NCBI RefSeq assembly: GCF_011769525.1
Contig: NZ_CP050440.1
Location: 1,551,501 to 1,615,500, forward strand
Source of the DNA: Tolypothrix sp. PCC 7910
Lineage (GTDB): Bacteria; Cyanobacteriota; Cyanobacteriia; Cyanobacteriales; Nostocaceae
Direction: 5' to 3'
Length of the DNA: 64,000 nt
Part shown: positions 43,701 through 52,411 of the stretch, piece by piece
Position numbering within the stretch: the first letter of the stretch is position 1
Layout: each line of letters starts with the position of its first letter
Notes under the pieces: model-generated
Seen by the model: the letters and a program-made list of their open reading frames with translations, nothing else
Databases searched by the model: none
What the model was told of the DNA's origin: nothing
Translations under genes and position numbers: made by a program

Positions 43701-45102
43701 CGCCGTTATTTTTCATCTCTTCAGAAGATAGCGCTGCGCCTGTGCCTGCTGCCAAAGCGGGGTTAGTTGCTTCTGGTGCTGACTGATTCGGGTTGACTGG
43801 TAAAGGTGGTGCTGTGGGAGCAGATCCTAAATCTTTATCTGTTGTGTCTTCTGCCGATGAGCGCCTTTTCAGGAACCACCAATAAGACAATCCGCCTAAA
43901 AGCGCGATCGCCAACAAAGGCAATAATAACCAAAATGGTGCTTCTTTCTGCACACTGGCATTATTATCCGCAGCAGTTCCCGAGGTTGTATCTGGGGCAG
44001 TGGTTGCACTAGGATCGGCAGTATTAGTTATGCCTTCGGTTGTGGGGGCAGTAGTTGCCGCCGTTGTCGCCTCAGTTGTGGGGGCAGTGGTTTCAGCCGT
44101 TGTGGCGGCAGCAATTGTGGGAGAAATAGTATTAGTTGTTACTGCTGCAATTGCCGGAGAAGTAGTAGTTGTTGCTACCAAAGCTTGTATACCACCTTTG
44201 GCGATCGCAGCGGCTTCGGCTGTTCTGGCTTGTTCTATCGCTTGCTTACCTGGGGGTGCGATCGCAAAGCCGAGAAATCCGGCTGTCGCAGCACTGGGGT
44301 TTTTCTTGTAGACGTAAACTAATGGCTGCGAAAAGGGATATTTGGGATCGGTAGGTGAGGTTTGATGTACCTTGAGCGATCGCACCCCTGGTAATTGCGA
44401 TACTTGATTGGCTAAAGCATAACTAATACCATCTTTACCCAATTGTTTAGCGATTTCTGCGGTGTTATCTTCAGGTACTTGAATTGCATTTGCACCTGTA
44501 GTAAAGTTAGCAGCTTTAAATACTGGATAACTACGCAAATTTTCTCTGGTGTCGCTAGTGGCGGGGCGATCTATGACGCGAATTTTACCCTTTGGCCCTC
44601 CCACTTGCGACCAATCTGTAATGCTGCGGCCTCGGAAAATTCTGGCGAATTCCCTACCAGTCAAGCTACCTTTAAAAGGATTCTCCGCACCGACAATAAT
44701 GGCAATTTTTTCGCGGTACAAACGGACTTGCTCTAAACCTTGTGCTTGTTCTTGTGGTGTCAAGCCACGTCCTAGGGCTGCTATATCAATTTTACCATCT
44801 AGCACAGCTTTCAGTGCTGCATCAGTACCATTAGCCGCGACTTCCACTTTGGTTCCAGAGTACTGCTTCTCAAAACTTTGTTTCAGGTTTTGATTAATTA
44901 CACTCAAGCTACTTGAACCATCAATCCGCACTGTAGTCCCATTCTCCAATGTTTTTGGCAGAGGAAAAGCGGGAGCATCAGTTGCAGATTGTGCCAGTAT
45001 CGGTGTTGGCACTAAGAGTGTTGCTGTCATAGGCGTAGTTCCTATGGCCAGCAGTAATGCCAGTCGGACTATTGCACTATCTTTTTTTTCTTGTTGCCGC
45101 AT
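40756..45102 (-). CDS. Phosphate-binding-protein-like/DUF4912 multidomain envelope protein
   Basis: This 1448-aa protein has a signal peptide (ATLLVPTPILAQ) and a PstS-type substrate-binding domain at about 45-300 (VRIDGSSSLSVINQNLKQSF; DIAALGRGLTPQEQAQG; GKDGISYALANQVS). An Ala/Thr-rich linker follows, then one membrane helix at about 388-411 (PFWLLLPLLAIALLGGLSYW). Next is a long acidic repeat region (LPDLGEPTSDVELPIIETAA) and four DUF4912 modules starting near residues 866, 979, 1096 and 1264 (SDRNYIAEIGY; LRLYDVTGIDLSYQ). A three-copy 17-residue repeat precedes module 4. The C-terminus has a small Ig-like strand set (GATEPNATVTIAG). The binding domain should face the periplasm with the DUF4912 repeats on the other side of the membrane. 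Function unknown; possibly ligand sensing coupled to a DUF4912-binding partner. Confidence 0.85.
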   Translation of the reverse strand: MRQQEKKDSAIVRLALLLAIGTTPMTATLLVPTPILAQSATDAPAFPLPKTLENGTTVRIDGSSSLSVINQNLKQSFEKQYSGTKVEVAANGTDAALKAVLDGKIDIAALGRGLTPQEQAQGLEQVRLYREKIAIIVGAENPFKGSLTGREFARIFRGRSITDWSQVGGPKGKIRVIDRPATSDTRENLRSYPVFKAANFTTGANAIQVPEDNTAEIAKQLGKDGISYALANQVSQLPGVRSLKVHQTSPTDPKYPFSQPLVYVYKKNPSAATAGFLGFAIAPPGKQAIEQARTAEAAAIAKGGIQALVATTTTSPAIAAVTTNTISPTIAAATTAETTAPTTEATTAATTAPTTEGITNTADPSATTAPDTTSGTAADNNASVQKEAPFWLLLPLLAIALLGGLSYWWFLKRRSSAEDTTDKDLGSAPTAPPLPVNPNQSAPEATNPALAAGTGAALSSEEMKNNGEFAWDTEAPAAVVNTSYPNLADASKVTSPPELPQEQVLSATSESGSVNGTDQPHSESNIGENLSTAGATALAGGAALAAGAAWSVVDGKGQDKEDTTTTIQGSDYGIWDNPATDQVASEIQQPSLETTEAIPDSPIVSEPTSDVISTVEIAPTDSDLPEVGEPTSDVSLPIIETAAALPDLPDLGEPTSEVELPDLGEPTSDVELPIIETAATLPDLPEVDESTSDVSLPIIETAAALPDLPDLGEPTSEVELPDFGEPTSDVELPIIETAATLPDLPDVGEPTSETVATLVDLPDVPEVDLNAIADEAEATGEGTEEEIVEIVSNLPEQTNEVAASLPAEDSLPNLGAVAAGAVAAGAGIAAWSKVYGSEESTESNIPTPPNDNDAAVGEEDNVENRVTLRSHTPKWAYATWQISDANQQTLADSGYPLVLRLYDVTGIDLSYQNPQLVQQYECDLTSYDRFVAIPASDRNYIAEIGYVAADNWVLIDRSEVVRVFSSPYTTEEEPDTLVADQVTISPQSPHSAIVSWQFSNTTQQQLQDSGSHLTLRLYDVTGVDLSYQTPRLIHQYECPASTNEIVVTIPASDRNYIAEIGYVVADNWVLIDRSEIVRVFGSYSIVEDETDTKVQDRVTLAPLNSELAHILWDITQVTQEILQNYSYQLTIRLYDVTGIDLSYQTPQLLQEIACPDGTNETVMAIPRSDRNYIAEVGYLTAGGWVLIDRSEIVRVFSPYRPETPTPEPADVHESIPVATTPTPEPADVHESIPVATTPTPEPADVHESIPVATTPTPEPAANPQSSITLTPRTPKWAYVAWHISDDDKQQLHNAGISQFIIRLYDVTDIDLSYQTPHLVQQYECEELVNDRFVAIPTSDRDYITEIGYITEGDRWESISRSTTVRIFSRPHPDFWFVADAELIIHGATEPNATVTIAGHNIKLKPDGTFHLRIPFSDSLIDYLMTANSANGEQTQTIHKKFSQETPEA
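41324..41497. repeat. Coding 51-bp tandem repeat, about 3.4 copies
   Basis: The 51-bp unit starts at 41324, 41375, 41426 and (partial) 41477 and encodes the 17-residue PEPADVHESIPVATTPT. Copies are nearly identical at the DNA level, indicating recent expansion and probable length variation between strains. Confidence 0.9.
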
Positions 45103-45741
45103 ATGCTCCTTATCAGGGTACAGAAAACAGAAATCCGGCCAGCCTTTAACTTTATGCTTTTATTTATAAAAGGAGGAGACGCGCTAATTATACATCTCTA
45201 TTAACTTTCTTCTTAGTTGCTCCCAAGAAACCAGGGTTTAGGGTCTAGGGGCTGGTGTTTGTTCCATTCATAGCAGGTAGTGCATCGCCTGTGTGGTTGC
45301 TTTGAAGATGCAAGACAACAGGAGAGACAGAGAACGAGGTGTGTCTAGTATTTGTTGCTTGCGCCTAAAAGCGGTATTTGGAAGCTTATATGCTTAAATG
45401 TGCAGTTCAGTAAATGCTTATTAATAAACGAAACTATATGGCAGTAGATGCTGGAGAACAGAGAAAAGCCTTAACTTTTAAGCTTTTGCCTTTGCCCATA
45501 CAAAACTTTACATACTTTAGTTTAATCAGGCTCACTTACTAATACTGCGTCTCACTTTATCTTGTTTAGTGCCAAGATTTTTAGACTGTTTATTTTTTTT
45601 AAAGTATACCAAGCCATTGTTTCTGGCTATGTTTCAAAAAATAAGGGAACAGGGAAATTCTATCCATGAAAAGTTGATTCTTCTTATCCCCTCTGCTTTT
45701 GCAAGTCAACGGTCAACGGTCAACAGCCAACAGTTATGACA
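45103..45741. other. Gene-free region upstream of the DUF4912 gene
   Basis: No gene is supported in this 640-bp region. It has the TTGCTTGCGCCTAAAAGCG motif at 45356-45374 (also near 34171) and GGTCAAC heptads at 45707-45729. The promoter of the 1448-aa gene must lie here, but no match is good enough to call. Confidence 0.5.
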
Positions 45742-46764
45742 TTATCTACCGAAGATCATTCTGGCTTCTTGGTCTGCGATCGCACTTTTACGCCGCATTA
45801 AAGTATAAGTTGTGGTCAGATCCATTCTCTGCCCAACTTTCAGGTTTTTCAGGGGACTGAGAAATTCTAGTTCTATAAAAGCATCTGGGTCAGCGCTGGT
45901 AAAAATTTCCGCACTACTTTCTTGGTCAGGATAACTCACCCCAGCGATTCTGGGCGAATCCATGCGGACTGCAACCTTTTCCCCAACCCATAATAAGCTA
46001 CTAGCATCACAGCCAATTTTGTGCGATTTTTTCGGGTCGCGTGTCAGGGAGATTATACCGTTTTCTACTTTTAAATTCGCTGGTAATTCTTCAGATTGCT
46101 TGTTATAACCTTCAGGAAATATGGAAGGTTGCGGTAAAGCCGCATATACCGCCACTGGTTCACGCAACTGTGTAATCACCCAAACAGAAACATCTTTTGG
46201 TTGTCCTTTGACCTTTTCAAAAGTTGTGGAAATGGTCATGACCGCTTTTTTGGCATCAAGGTTAATTCGACGGTAAGTCCGGATACCGTAGAACGGGTCT
46301 ACAGGATAAATTAGCGTGACCTCATTGCCCTTAACCTGGGACTGAATTGAACCAGAATCAAAAGAATCAAATCCCAGTGGTGGCGGCCAACCTCTACCAG
46401 TGATTTTTTCCCAATCTGACTGAGGTGCAGGCCAAGTTTTATCACCGCCAAAATTCTCCCATTCTTTTGCTGCTGGGTTAGGTGCTTTGCCAGCAATTTT
46501 GGCATTTTCCCAAAATGTATTTTCTTCCCCCTTAAACCGAAACTGCATAACTCGGCCAATAGCTGGGACTATTACCGCCTCTACTTCACCATTACTCAAC
46601 ACCCAAGAATCTTTCCAGCCTTGGTAATTAGTTTTAGTAACTGTAATTTTTGCAGCTTGTAATGGAACTTTTTGCTGAGGAACATTTGCTGGTGAAGGCT
46701 TTCCACCCACAATCACAACAGCCAACAATCCAGCACAGAATAGGTGTAAAAGTTTATTTTTCAT
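45742..46764 (-). CDS. DUF4380 exported protein
   Basis: This 340-aa protein has a Sec signal (MKNKLLHLFCAGLLAVVIVG) and a DUF4380 body: ITVTKTNYQGWKDSWVLSNG, EVEAVIVPAIGRVMQFRFKG, NFGGDKTWPAPQSDWEKITG. The fold is probably a galactose-mutarotase-like beta-sandwich, judging by such motifs, suggesting action on a carbohydrate in the periplasm. I chose the ATG at 46764. The frame upstream is only translated heptad repeat (QLPITNY units). It is transcribed after the SMP-30-like gene on the same strand and may be co-expressed with it. Confidence 0.85.
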   Translation of the reverse strand: MKNKLLHLFCAGLLAVVIVGGKPSPANVPQQKVPLQAAKITVTKTNYQGWKDSWVLSNGEVEAVIVPAIGRVMQFRFKGEENTFWENAKIAGKAPNPAAKEWENFGGDKTWPAPQSDWEKITGRGWPPPLGFDSFDSGSIQSQVKGNEVTLIYPVDPFYGIRTYRRINLDAKKAVMTISTTFEKVKGQPKDVSVWVITQLREPVAVYAALPQPSIFPEGYNKQSEELPANLKVENGIISLTRDPKKSHKIGCDASSLLWVGEKVAVRMDSPRIAGVSYPDQESSAEIFTSADPDAFIELEFLSPLKNLKVGQRMDLTTTYTLMRRKSAIADQEARMIFGR

Positions 46765-46765
46765 A

Positions 46766-46857
46766 GGGTAATTGGTAATGGGTAATGGGTAATGGGTAAT
46801 TGGTAATTGGTAATGGGTAATTGGTAATTGGTAATTGGTAATGGGTAATTGGTAATC
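46766..46857. repeat. Heptameric STRR tract
   Basis: About thirteen tandem 7-bp units of GGGTAAT/TGGTAAT lie directly in front of the DUF4380 start codon, between two same-strand genes. The tract occupies the place of the ribosome-binding site, so the distance or structure here may affect translation. Confidence 0.9.
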
Positions 46858-46932
46858 AGAATTTCTCACCTTGTCCCCTCATCCACCTCATCTCCCCAAT
46901 CCCCAATCCCTAATCCCCAGTCCCCAATCCCC

Positions 46933-47868
46933 TCATCTCCCCGGTACTTCGCCAGCTATCTTCAACGGAATACGATAAAGTCCCTTACCTGCTGTGATGT
47001 AAAGGGTTTTGTAGTCTTTATTGCCCCAAGCCAAATTTGTGACTACTTCGGGGACGATAATTTTACCCAAAAGTTGACCTGTAGGTGAGAAAATCCAAAT
47101 GCCTTCTGGGCCACTACAGTAGATATTGCCTTTGCTATCCACCTTCAGCCCATCTGGTATACCTTTTTCGTTGGGGCCTGGTAACTCTGCAAACACTTTT
47201 CCTGGGCTTAAAGTACCATCTGGCTTCACATTAAAAACTTTGATGTGTAATTTTTCCGAATCACTTACATACAGTTTTTTCTCATCTGGTGAAAACGCTA
47301 TTCCATTTGGGCGCACCATCTCTTTATTTAATAAAGTCAGCCTGCGATTTGGTTGCCAACGATAAATACCATAAAATCCGAGTTCTTCTTTTTCTTCCTG
47401 TTTGAGGCCGTAAGGTGGATCTGTAAAATAAATGCTGCCATCGGATTTGACGACAACATCGTTGGGACTATTCAGGCGTTTGCCTTGATAGCGTTCCGCC
47501 AAGACTGTGATTTTACCGTTTTTTTCTGTGCGAACAAGGCGGCGATTATGTTGGGCTGTAATTAATCTTCCTTGTCTATCAAAAGTGTTGCCGTTGGGGT
47601 TACCAGCTGGATGACGAAATACAGCAAGTTTCCCGTCAGTTGTCCATTTATAAATAGTGTCGCCGGGAATATCGCTGAAAAGTAAAAAGCCATCTTGATG
47701 CCAGACAGGCCCTTCTGTAAATTTCAAACCCTCAGCTAACTTTTCTACTTTGGCGTTATTATCCATCACAGTTTGGAGACTGTCGGCTGTATTGCCATTG
47801 CTTTGTTGTAAAGTCAACAAGCTAAGGAATAAACTACAAGCAGCTATTTGTAAACTAATCTTTTTCAC
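46933..47868 (-). CDS. SMP-30/gluconolactonase-like exported protein
   Basis: This 311-aa protein has a signal peptide (MKKISLQIAACSLFLSLLTL) and a six-bladed beta-propeller of the SMP-30/LRE family: EGLKFTEGPVWHQDGFLLFS, NSPNDVVVKSDGSIYFTDPP, RPNGIAFSPDEKKLYVSDSE, GIPDGLKVDSKGNIYCSGPE. Glu in FTEGPVW, Asn in NSPNDV and Asp in IPDGL match the metal site. Members hydrolyse sugar lactones. A role in periplasmic sugar-acid metabolism with the downstream DUF4380 protein is plausible. ATG at 47868 with GGAGA upstream. Confidence 0.92.
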   Translation of the reverse strand: MKKISLQIAACSLFLSLLTLQQSNGNTADSLQTVMDNNAKVEKLAEGLKFTEGPVWHQDGFLLFSDIPGDTIYKWTTDGKLAVFRHPAGNPNGNTFDRQGRLITAQHNRRLVRTEKNGKITVLAERYQGKRLNSPNDVVVKSDGSIYFTDPPYGLKQEEKEELGFYGIYRWQPNRRLTLLNKEMVRPNGIAFSPDEKKLYVSDSEKLHIKVFNVKPDGTLSPGKVFAELPGPNEKGIPDGLKVDSKGNIYCSGPEGIWIFSPTGQLLGKIIVPEVVTNLAWGNKDYKTLYITAGKGLYRIPLKIAGEVPGR

Positions 47869-48237
47869 AGATATCTCCTCAATTAGTATTACAATTTACT
47901 GTTTTTTATCACTAAGTGGACAGAAAAATTTTCTAATTTCTCTCAAAGTCAGATAGCAAATTAGATAATGCGATCGCATTACTATTTTTCATTTCAACTA
48001 ATTGCTTGCCAAAGCCAGTAACAATCATAGTTATAGATTATTCTTTGTGAAAAGCAACAGCAACTTGATTGACATCATAAAATGCTTAATGCGCTTAAGC
48101 ATAATTAAATTTTATGGATTTCTAACTTAAATATTGTATTTTTCAATTAGAAATTTATATTTATTTGTCTATTTATAGTGATACTTTTAGTTTTAATAAT
48201 TATTTAATAACTCGCCTCCAGACGAGCAAAATCGCCT
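47869..48237. promoter_or_regulatory. Divergent promoter region with palindromic candidate operator
   Basis: This 370-bp region between the SMP-30-like gene and the ABC exporter contains a perfect 8-bp inverted repeat ATGCTTAA-TGCGC-TTAAGCAT (48082-48102). TTGACA occurs just upstream at 48069-48074, without a convincing -10 at normal distance. The palindrome could be a regulator site for either gene. Confidence 0.4.
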
Positions 48238-49974
48238 ATGAATAAGCAAGATATAGTATTGAGGCTGAGTAAAATCACAAATATTGACCCGAGTTTTTTA
48301 CGAAGATTTTGGCAGATAGGAAAACTTTATTGGTACAGCGAAGAGAAAATTGGGGCTATTACGTTGCTCTCAATTCTCATAATGATTGTTTTATCTACTA
48401 CACAAATAGATGTTATTGTTAACACTCAAAAGGGTAATTTACTATCTGCACTAACGGGTAAAAATTCTAGTACATTCTGGACAACAGTCAGTTATTTGCT
48501 GGGTCTATACCTTTTTTTAGTTATAGTTTGGGCAGCTTACAACTATATCAGAAAAAAGCTAACTCTTTACTGGCGACGCTGGCTAACGGAGCATTTCCTC
48601 AATCACTATTTTAGAAATCGGTCTTTTTACCAACTTACTCAATCGCAAAGAGAACTCGATAACCCAGATCAACGGATATCTCAAGATATATTCAGTTTTG
48701 TTGATGGGTTTATGTCTTTGTTTTTTGATTTGTTACACGCCACTTTACAGATGATTGCTTTTACTGCAGTTCTCTGGTTTATTTCGCCATATTTAATGAT
48801 TGTTTTGGTCGTTTATGCTGTTAGTGGAACTCTTATAACGGCAGGTTTCTTTGGTAAAAAATTAGTTAAAATCAACTTCGACCAGAATAAAAAAGAAGCT
48901 AACTTTCGTTTTGGCTTAGTCCGCTTGCGAGAAAATGCTGAATCTGTAGCTTTTTATCGAGGAGAAGCACAAGAATCGAGCCATATTAAATCTTTGTTTG
49001 ACTTAGTATTTAAAAATTATAATTATCTGCTACTGTGGCAGGAATTATATTTAAATGTATTTGTCAAAATTTATGAATTTATACCCCAACTAATACCTGC
49101 AGTAATTATTGCGCCGCTAGTACTGTCTGGAACGCTAGATATTGGGAAATATACTGAAGCACAAGGAGCATTCCTCACCCTATTTTGGGATATGTATGTG
49201 ATTACTCGCACATTTAATGAATTGACTGGTTTTGCAGCAGCCATTGAACGGTTAGCTGAATTAAATTATTTTCTCAAACAACCTAAAAATAGCGATTCCT
49301 ACAAAATAGTTCCGAATTCAACAATTCAGACTGTAGAAAATAGCCATTTAGCTATTCAAAACCTGACGTTGTATACACCAAACTATCAAAGAATATTATT
49401 TCATGAAGTTTCGCTGACATTGCAACCAGCACAAGGGCTATTAATTGTCGGCACAAGTGGTTGTGGAAAAAGTTCTCTTTTGCGTGCGATCGCAGGTTTG
49501 TGGAATTCTGGTACTGGTACAATTAACCGTCCCAACCTTGAGGAAATCCTATTTTTACCTCAGCGTCCTTATATGATATTGGGAACTCTCCGCGAGCAGT
49601 TAATATATCCCCAAGTTGATGTTAAAATCAGCGACCAAGAACTCCATCAAGTTTTACAAAAAGTCAATTTACCAGATTTAGCCGCAAGATTTGGCGGTTT
49701 TGATGCCGAAAAAGATTGGGCTGATGTGCTTTCTTTAGGCGAACAACAGCGCGTTGCGTTCGCCAGAATTTTAATATCTCAACCAAAGTATGTAATTTTG
49801 GATGAAGCTACTAGCGCTTTAGATATTAAAAACGAAGAGAATCTCTATCAGCATTTATACAACACACAAACAACTTTTATTAGTGTTGGACATCGCCCCA
49901 CTCTCTTTAAATATCATCAGCAAGTTTTAGATTTATGTGATGGGGAAAAGTGGGAAATTAGGTGTATTGCGTAA
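48238..49974 (+). CDS. ABC transporter, fused permease-ATPase, SbmA/BacA/ABCD-like
   Basis: This 578-aa half-transporter has six membrane helices in residues about 30-330 and an ATPase at about 375-575. The region YWRRWLTEHFLNHYFRNRSF, then DNPDQRISQDI, is the signature of the SbmA/BacA/ABCD (ABC_membrane_2) type. The ATPase has Walker A IVGTSGCGKSSLL, signature LSLGEQQRVAFA, Walker B KYVILDEATSALD and the switch His in ISVGHRPTL. Relatives move peptides, vitamin B12 or very-long-chain fatty acids. The substrate cannot be assigned. ATG at 48238. It is convergent with the BMP-type ATPase. Confidence 0.92.
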   Translation: MNKQDIVLRLSKITNIDPSFLRRFWQIGKLYWYSEEKIGAITLLSILIMIVLSTTQIDVIVNTQKGNLLSALTGKNSSTFWTTVSYLLGLYLFLVIVWAAYNYIRKKLTLYWRRWLTEHFLNHYFRNRSFYQLTQSQRELDNPDQRISQDIFSFVDGFMSLFFDLLHATLQMIAFTAVLWFISPYLMIVLVVYAVSGTLITAGFFGKKLVKINFDQNKKEANFRFGLVRLRENAESVAFYRGEAQESSHIKSLFDLVFKNYNYLLLWQELYLNVFVKIYEFIPQLIPAVIIAPLVLSGTLDIGKYTEAQGAFLTLFWDMYVITRTFNELTGFAAAIERLAELNYFLKQPKNSDSYKIVPNSTIQTVENSHLAIQNLTLYTPNYQRILFHEVSLTLQPAQGLLIVGTSGCGKSSLLRAIAGLWNSGTGTINRPNLEEILFLPQRPYMILGTLREQLIYPQVDVKISDQELHQVLQKVNLPDLAARFGGFDAEKDWADVLSLGEQQRVAFARILISQPKYVILDEATSALDIKNEENLYQHLYNTQTTFISVGHRPTLFKYHQQVLDLCDGEKWEIRCIA

Positions 49975-50042
49975 TTGGGCATGGGGCATGGGGCATGGTA
50001 ATTGGTAATTGGTAATTGGAATTTCTTCCTTTATCCTGCTTG

Positions 50043-51521
50043 TCACCAGTCCCCAATCCCTAGTCCCCCACCCATCAACAAACCAATCTCCGGTACTGTC
50101 GCCGTCTGTGCATCTACAATGGCGACAAATTCACCTCTGTAGATTACAGCAATGCGATCGCTCATTGCCATCACTTCTTCTAACTCAGTAGAAATATACA
50201 CAATTGCGGCACCGCGATCGCGTTCTGCTAATAATCGTGAATGCACTGCTGCGGTTGCACCGACATCTAAGCCTCTGGTAGGTTGCATAGCGACAATTAA
50301 ACTTGGTTGGCGGGATAATTCTCGCGCTAACACCACCTTTTGTTGATTTCCGCCTGAAAGCTGACTTACCTTGATATCTTTGCTTGTGGCGCGAATATCA
50401 AATTCTTGGATTGCAGCTTGAGCATGATTAGCGATCGCTTCTTGTTGTAACAAAAAACGGCGACAAAAGGGTAAATGTTTAAAAGCCTTCAAAATTAAGT
50501 TTTGGGCAATGCTAAATTGCATCACCAAGCCCATTGTTTGCCTATCCTCTGGGATGTAGCCCACTAGGTAAGGATTTTGGCTAAACTCGATTGTACCTTG
50601 GGCAATAGTGCGTAAACCTGCGATCGCATCTGCTAATTCTCGCTGTCCATTTCCATCGACACCAGCCACACCTAAAATTTCCCCAGCCCGCAATTCAAAA
50701 GATACATTGCGGACAGTATAAATACCTCTATCATCCGCCACCTGTAAATTTTGCACTGATAGCACAGTTTCCCCTGTTGATTTCGGGCTTTTATTTAACT
50801 GTAAAGCCACCTTACGCCCTACCATTAAAGCTGCTAACTGCTGGGGTGTGGCTGCTTTCGTTGTTGTTGTGGCTACAACCTTTCCCTGTCGCAGAATTGT
50901 GACAGTATCGCAGAGATGTATCACTTCTTCTAACTTGTGGCTGATAAAGATAATTGTGTTACCCGCAGCTGCGAGTTGGCGCAAAATGGCAATTAATGAT
51001 TTTACTTCTTTTGGTGTTAGTACGGCTGTAGGTTCATCGAGAATCAGTAACTTGGCTTTGCGGTAGAGAACCTTAAGAATTTCTACTCTTTGTTGTGTCC
51101 CAACAGGTAAATTTTCCACTTTAGCAGTAGGGTCAATTTCTAAGCCGTAAGCTTGAGATAATGCAGCGATTTCTTGCTGTTTTTGAAGTAAGTTTAGCCG
51201 CCAGCTTTTCTCAATTCCTAAAATAATATTTTCTGTAACAGTCAACTGGGGTACAAGCATGAAATGTTGATGAATCATGCCAATTCCCAATTTAATTGCT
51301 GCATTCGGTGAAGTAACTTTTACAGGTTTTTCTTGTAGATAAATTTCACCTGCATCAGGCTGATAGAGTCCACTAATAATATTCATTAAAGTACTCTTAC
51401 CAGCACCATTTTCACCTAAAATTGCATGGATTGTCCCCGATGCCACACTCAGGCTAATATTATCATTAGCCACAAAAGACCCAAAGCGTTTAGAAATATT
51501 TTGCAGTCGTAAATAGTTCAT
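50043..51521 (-). CDS. BMP-type nucleoside/sugar ABC transporter, double ATPase
   Basis: This 492-aa protein has two ABC domains. The first has GENGAGKSTLMNIISGLYQP, LPVGTQQRVEILKVL and LLILDEPTAVLTP. The second has a degenerate P-loop GVDGNGQRELADAIAG, with LSGGNQQKVVLARELSRQP. This matches the RbsA-like ATPases of the BMP-lipoprotein (nucleoside) importers. The permeases are not in the window. The substrate-binding protein of the same class begins at 63272, some 12 kb away on the other strand. ATG at 51521. The product probably energises purine nucleoside or a related uptake. Confidence 0.92.
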   Translation of the reverse strand: MNYLRLQNISKRFGSFVANDNISLSVASGTIHAILGENGAGKSTLMNIISGLYQPDAGEIYLQEKPVKVTSPNAAIKLGIGMIHQHFMLVPQLTVTENIILGIEKSWRLNLLQKQQEIAALSQAYGLEIDPTAKVENLPVGTQQRVEILKVLYRKAKLLILDEPTAVLTPKEVKSLIAILRQLAAAGNTIIFISHKLEEVIHLCDTVTILRQGKVVATTTTKAATPQQLAALMVGRKVALQLNKSPKSTGETVLSVQNLQVADDRGIYTVRNVSFELRAGEILGVAGVDGNGQRELADAIAGLRTIAQGTIEFSQNPYLVGYIPEDRQTMGLVMQFSIAQNLILKAFKHLPFCRRFLLQQEAIANHAQAAIQEFDIRATSKDIKVSQLSGGNQQKVVLARELSRQPSLIVAMQPTRGLDVGATAAVHSRLLAERDRGAAIVYISTELEEVMAMSDRIAVIYRGEFVAIVDAQTATVPEIGLLMGGGLGIGDW

Positions 51522-51852
51522 GTTAATCAGGATTTATAATTTCTAGGAAAAGAAATAATTAAAGCTTGCCCTAATGATTACAATTCAAATTTGATTTAGA
51601 ACTACTATAATACTGATATTTAAATTTTAAAATATCTAGGACTAATATTTGATTGTTGAATTTCATGTAGGATGCGTTAGCGATAGCGTAACGCATCTGA
51701 CATTTTTTCAGGAATTAAACTTAATTCCCATATAACCAACAAAAATGAGTGGAAATTGTCTATGAAAGTACAATTCTCCACTCATAATTTGCTGAATTGG
51801 TACCAAACAAAAAGACCCTGCTCAGATGTCAATTTTCCAAATTTGGGATTAA
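51522..51852. other. Gene-free spacer with GATGCGTTA palindrome
   Basis: No gene is seen in these 330 bp. GATGCGTTA-GCGATAGCG-TAACGCATC (51671-51697) forms a 9-bp stem. A variant of the same palindrome occurs at 56136-56164 (GGATGCGTTA/TAACGCATCC). These are common dispersed cyanobacterial hairpins. Confidence 0.7.
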
Positions 51853-52053
51853 TTAGCGAGATTCAGTACCTTGATTGGGGCTACCTGCAACATTATCTTC
51901 ACCTGGTGCTTCAGGTTTAGCAGTTTCTCTAGCATCACTTTGTTCTGCATCACCAGTTTTGCGGATGCTATCCTCCAGGGGGGTTTGATAACCACCAGAT
52001 GCTGTAGGTGTAGTACCTTCACTATTAGATTGTGGCTTTTGTTGTTCAGACAT
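51853..52053 (-). CDS. Small disordered acidic protein
   Basis: This 66-aa polar protein begins MSEQQKPQSNSEGTTPTASG and is rich in Gln, Glu, Pro and Ser, with no hydrophobic segment. AGGAGC lies 7 bp before the ATG, a good ribosome-binding site, so it is likely expressed. No family is recognised. It resembles stress-related disordered small proteins in general composition only. Confidence 0.65.
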   Translation of the reverse strand: MSEQQKPQSNSEGTTPTASGGYQTPLEDSIRKTGDAEQSDARETAKPEAPGEDNVAGSPNQGTESR

Positions 52054-52411
52054 AATTAAGCTCCTGTGATTTAATTCATGCCTTATTTTATGAATATCTG
52101 AATGGGAATTTAATCTATCTAGAATATGGTTAAGCTTGCTTCATCCCTCTATCGGAGGTTATGTTTAATCTGTTAAGTAGTTAGTGCAATTAAAAATAAA
52201 TCTTGTAGGCAGTTATTTGTCATGAGTCATCTGTCCTTGGTAAGGATTTGAAAATTTAAGTTATCAAGAGTTAATAGATGAGAAAATATATAAATCTAGA
52301 AGCACTTTGCAAAAATTAAATATGATTTCTATGATTTAGCACTAAATTCTGAGTAAATTGAATAACCCTAAAATTTAAATTTCTGTAAGATAAATCATAT
52401 AAGAATAATTA
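52054..52411. other. Divergent AT-rich intergenic region
   Basis: No gene or recognisable regulatory site is supported in this 358-bp region between the small acidic protein and the acetyltransferase genes. Confidence 0.5.

Noticed and set aside
46766-46857. Possible CRISPR array or minisatellite gene
   Set aside because: Units are 7 bp without spacers, the standard STRR type. No CRISPR array or cas gene is seen anywhere in the window.
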